Shown here: piece after piece, positions 62,566 through 64,000 of the stretch | Layout of the letters: each line of letters begins with the position of its first letter | How positions within the stretch are numbered: position 1 is the first letter of the stretch | Source of the DNA: Antarcticimicrobium sp. | GTDB lineage: Bacteria > Pseudomonadota > Alphaproteobacteria > Rhodobacterales > Rhodobacteraceae | Direction: 5' to 3' | Assembly (NCBI RefSeq): GCF_029212575.1 | Contig: NZ_JARGPK010000095.1 | Coordinates: forward strand, 1-64,000 | Length of the DNA stretch: 64,000 nt | Notes under the pieces: model-generated | What the model saw: only the letters and a program-made list of their open reading frames with translations | Database searches by the model: none | What the model was told of the DNA's origin: nothing | Translations under genes and position numbers: made by a program

Positions 62566-64000
62566 ATGACAACCAGTACCTTTACAGCGGATCTGGAAGG
62601 GTGGACCACCACCAACGGCACGCAGATCTTCGATGCGGTCGAAGGCGATCCCGTGGGCAGTCTGCGCGGCATCGAGAAGGGCAACGATACCTGGTATTTC
62701 CTGGCCCCCGATGCCTATCTGGGGGACCAGTCCGATTTTTACGGTGGTTCGATCAGTTTCGACATGAAGCAGGACACCACCGCCAACCAGTACAGTGATA
62801 TCGACATCATTCTCAGCGGCGGCGGGATGGATCTGGTTCTGGACATAGGCGACAATCCGGGCACCGACTGGACCTCCTACTCGGTCAATCTGGCGCTGGG
62901 CGGCGGCTGGCGGATCGACAGCCTGTCCGGTTCCGTGGCGAGCGAGGCGCAGATCCAGTCGGTTCTGGCCGATCTCGAATCGCTCTCTGTCCGGGGCGAA
63001 TTCGTCACCGGCAACACCGACGACGCCAGCAACCTCGATAATTTCTCGATGATCAAGGAGCCGGCGACGCCGCCCGAGTACATTGGCGCAAAGGTGGATT
63101 CGACCTTCGATGCCGGACTGGACGGCTGGTCCTTCGTTGCCGACGTCAAGGCCTTCGACTGGGTCGATACCGGCGGCAATCCCGGCGGTTATGTCGAAGC
63201 GGTCGATTATGCCACCGGCGCCGTGTGGTATTTCGTGGCGCCCGAGAAATACCTCGGCGACAAATCGGCCTATGCCGGTGGCGAGCTGGAGTTCGATCTG
63301 AAGCAATCCTCACTCGGCAGCCAGTTCGACGACGAGGATGTCGTGATCACCGGCGGTGGCAAGACCATCGCGCTCAGCACCGAGGACAACCCCGGGCTCG
63401 ACTGGACCCATTATACGGTCTCGCTGGACACGGACAGCGACTGGCGGCTGGGATCGGTTTCGGGCGAAGCGGCGAGTCAGGCCGATATCGACGCGGTTCT
63501 CGCCGATGTGACCAGCCTGTGGATTCGCGGCGAATACGTGAGTGGTGCGGACACCGGCGGTCTGGACAATGTCCGGCTGAGCCCGGACCCCTCGGCGGTC
63601 CGGGTCCTGTCCGACACCACGCTGGGGGAGTTGCTGTCGAACCACGACACGCTGTCGGATGCGCTGGCGGCGACCGAGGATGGCAACGTGGTGCAGATCA
63701 ACAAGGCCACCGCGGTGACCGAGGACAGCTATACGGTCACCGACAACGGGCTGACCGTGACCTCGAACCGGGCCATCGACGCCAAACTCAAGCTTGACGG
63801 GGTGACCAGCCTGACGTTGTCAGGTGACAATGACCTCGACGCAACCGGCAACGTGCTGGCCAATACGCTGATCGGGTCGGATGGCGACAACACTCTAAAG
63901 GGGTGGGGTGGACGCGACGTGCTGACCGGCGGCGACGGTAGCGACCACCTCCTGGGGGGCAAAAAGGCCGACAAGCTGTTCGGCAACAAGGGCGCCGACA
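62566..64000 (+). CDS. RTX-type secreted protein with tandem laminin-B-like repeats, 5' part
   Basis: Open from ATG 62566 (AGGAGA 7 bases upstream) to the window end; 478 residues are visible. There is no N-terminal signal peptide. Two related repeats of about 160 residues (residues about 4-165 and 180-345) each contain WYFLAPDAYLGD or WYFVAPEKYLGD, then SFDMKQD or EFDLKQS, DNPGxDWTxYxV and a final SVRGE or WIRGE. This is the laminin IV type A (laminin B) pattern. A linker leads into Ca-binding RTX nonapeptides (GRDVLTGGDGSDHLLGG, KADKLFGNKGAD). Type I secretion via a C-terminal signal outside the window is expected. Confidence 0.85.
   Translation, partial: MTTSTFTADLEGWTTTNGTQIFDAVEGDPVGSLRGIEKGNDTWYFLAPDAYLGDQSDFYGGSISFDMKQDTTANQYSDIDIILSGGGMDLVLDIGDNPGTDWTSYSVNLALGGGWRIDSLSGSVASEAQIQSVLADLESLSVRGEFVTGNTDDASNLDNFSMIKEPATPPEYIGAKVDSTFDAGLDGWSFVADVKAFDWVDTGGNPGGYVEAVDYATGAVWYFVAPEKYLGDKSAYAGGELEFDLKQSSLGSQFDDEDVVITGGGKTIALSTEDNPGLDWTHYTVSLDTDSDWRLGSVSGEAASQADIDAVLADVTSLWIRGEYVSGADTGGLDNVRLSPDPSAVRVLSDTTLGELLSNHDTLSDALAATEDGNVVQINKATAVTEDSYTVTDNGLTVTSNRAIDAKLKLDGVTSLTLSGDNDLDATGNVLANTLIGSDGDNTLKGWGGRDVLTGGDGSDHLLGGKKADKLFGNKGAD

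Noticed and set aside
1-64000. CRISPR arrays, rRNA operons, prophage structural genes
   Set aside because: No regularly spaced repeats, rRNA sequence or phage capsid, tail or terminase genes were seen.

Overview
The window is about 64 kb of GC-rich alphaproteobacterial chromosome. Gene content and order point to the Roseobacter/Rhodobacter group (Rhodobacteraceae or Paracoccaceae). The evidence is the order rpiA-gor-hflK-hflC-DUF2065-degP, the order murA-DUF2948-hisD-UPF0262-LMW phosphatase-infA-maf-rng-yacG-tRNA-Phe, a class I PHA locus with PhaR-type CTGC-N3-GCAG operators, DUF2842 beside purA, and many four-base ATGA or TGATG gene overlaps. Genus and species cannot be fixed from the sequence alone.

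Layout. 1-8.1 kb: end of xseA, a solitary HNH nuclease, a secreted small protein, an alkane hydroxylase, a lysoplasmalogenase-like protein, ftsY, a DMT transporter, yciB and a Crp-type regulator. 8.3-9.5 kb: a carboxymuconolactone decarboxylase-like gene abutting a LysR gene that has lost its DNA-binding half. 9.5-15.7 kb (minus): an envelope quality-control and redox operon (rpiA, gor, hflK, hflC, DUF2065, degP). 15.8-23.1 kb: old yellow enzyme, GST, serine deaminase, DMT exporter, thiamine pyrophosphokinase and a large acidic protein. 23.2-29.2 kb: purA, a cobalt-type nitrile hydratase operon, secG and pyrG. 29.2-32 kb: small unknowns including tandem TerB-like genes. 32.1-42.7 kb: a polar amino-acid or amine ABC transporter followed by two glutamine-synthetase-like ligases, a class I glutamine amidotransferase, a PuuB-like oxidase and two aminotransferases. 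Together these look like one gamma-glutamylation catabolic locus. 42.8-47.9 kb: PHA cycle (phaR, two phasins, phaC, phaZ). 48-52.4 kb: alpha/beta hydrolases and purU.

52.4-55.2 kb is a small decayed accessory patch beside tRNA-Phe. It holds a sulfotransferase gene with an in-frame stop, an internally deleted IS5-type element, a 5'-truncated gene of mobile-element character and a lower-GC orphan gene. 55.2-62.4 kb returns to conserved housekeeping genes on the minus strand. The window ends inside a large type I-secreted RTX protein that begins with two laminin-B-like repeats.

The strongest regulatory signals are five matches to the PhaR operator motif in the PHA locus, an 18-bp perfect palindrome before the first GS-like gene, a GC-rich hairpin between the ABC binding protein and its permeases, and a dyad that could cover the pyrG ribosome binding site. 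No CRISPR array, rRNA, prophage or recognised complete defence island is visible. The best candidate for unusual biology in the defence sense is the solitary HNH protein at 1.0-1.9 kb.
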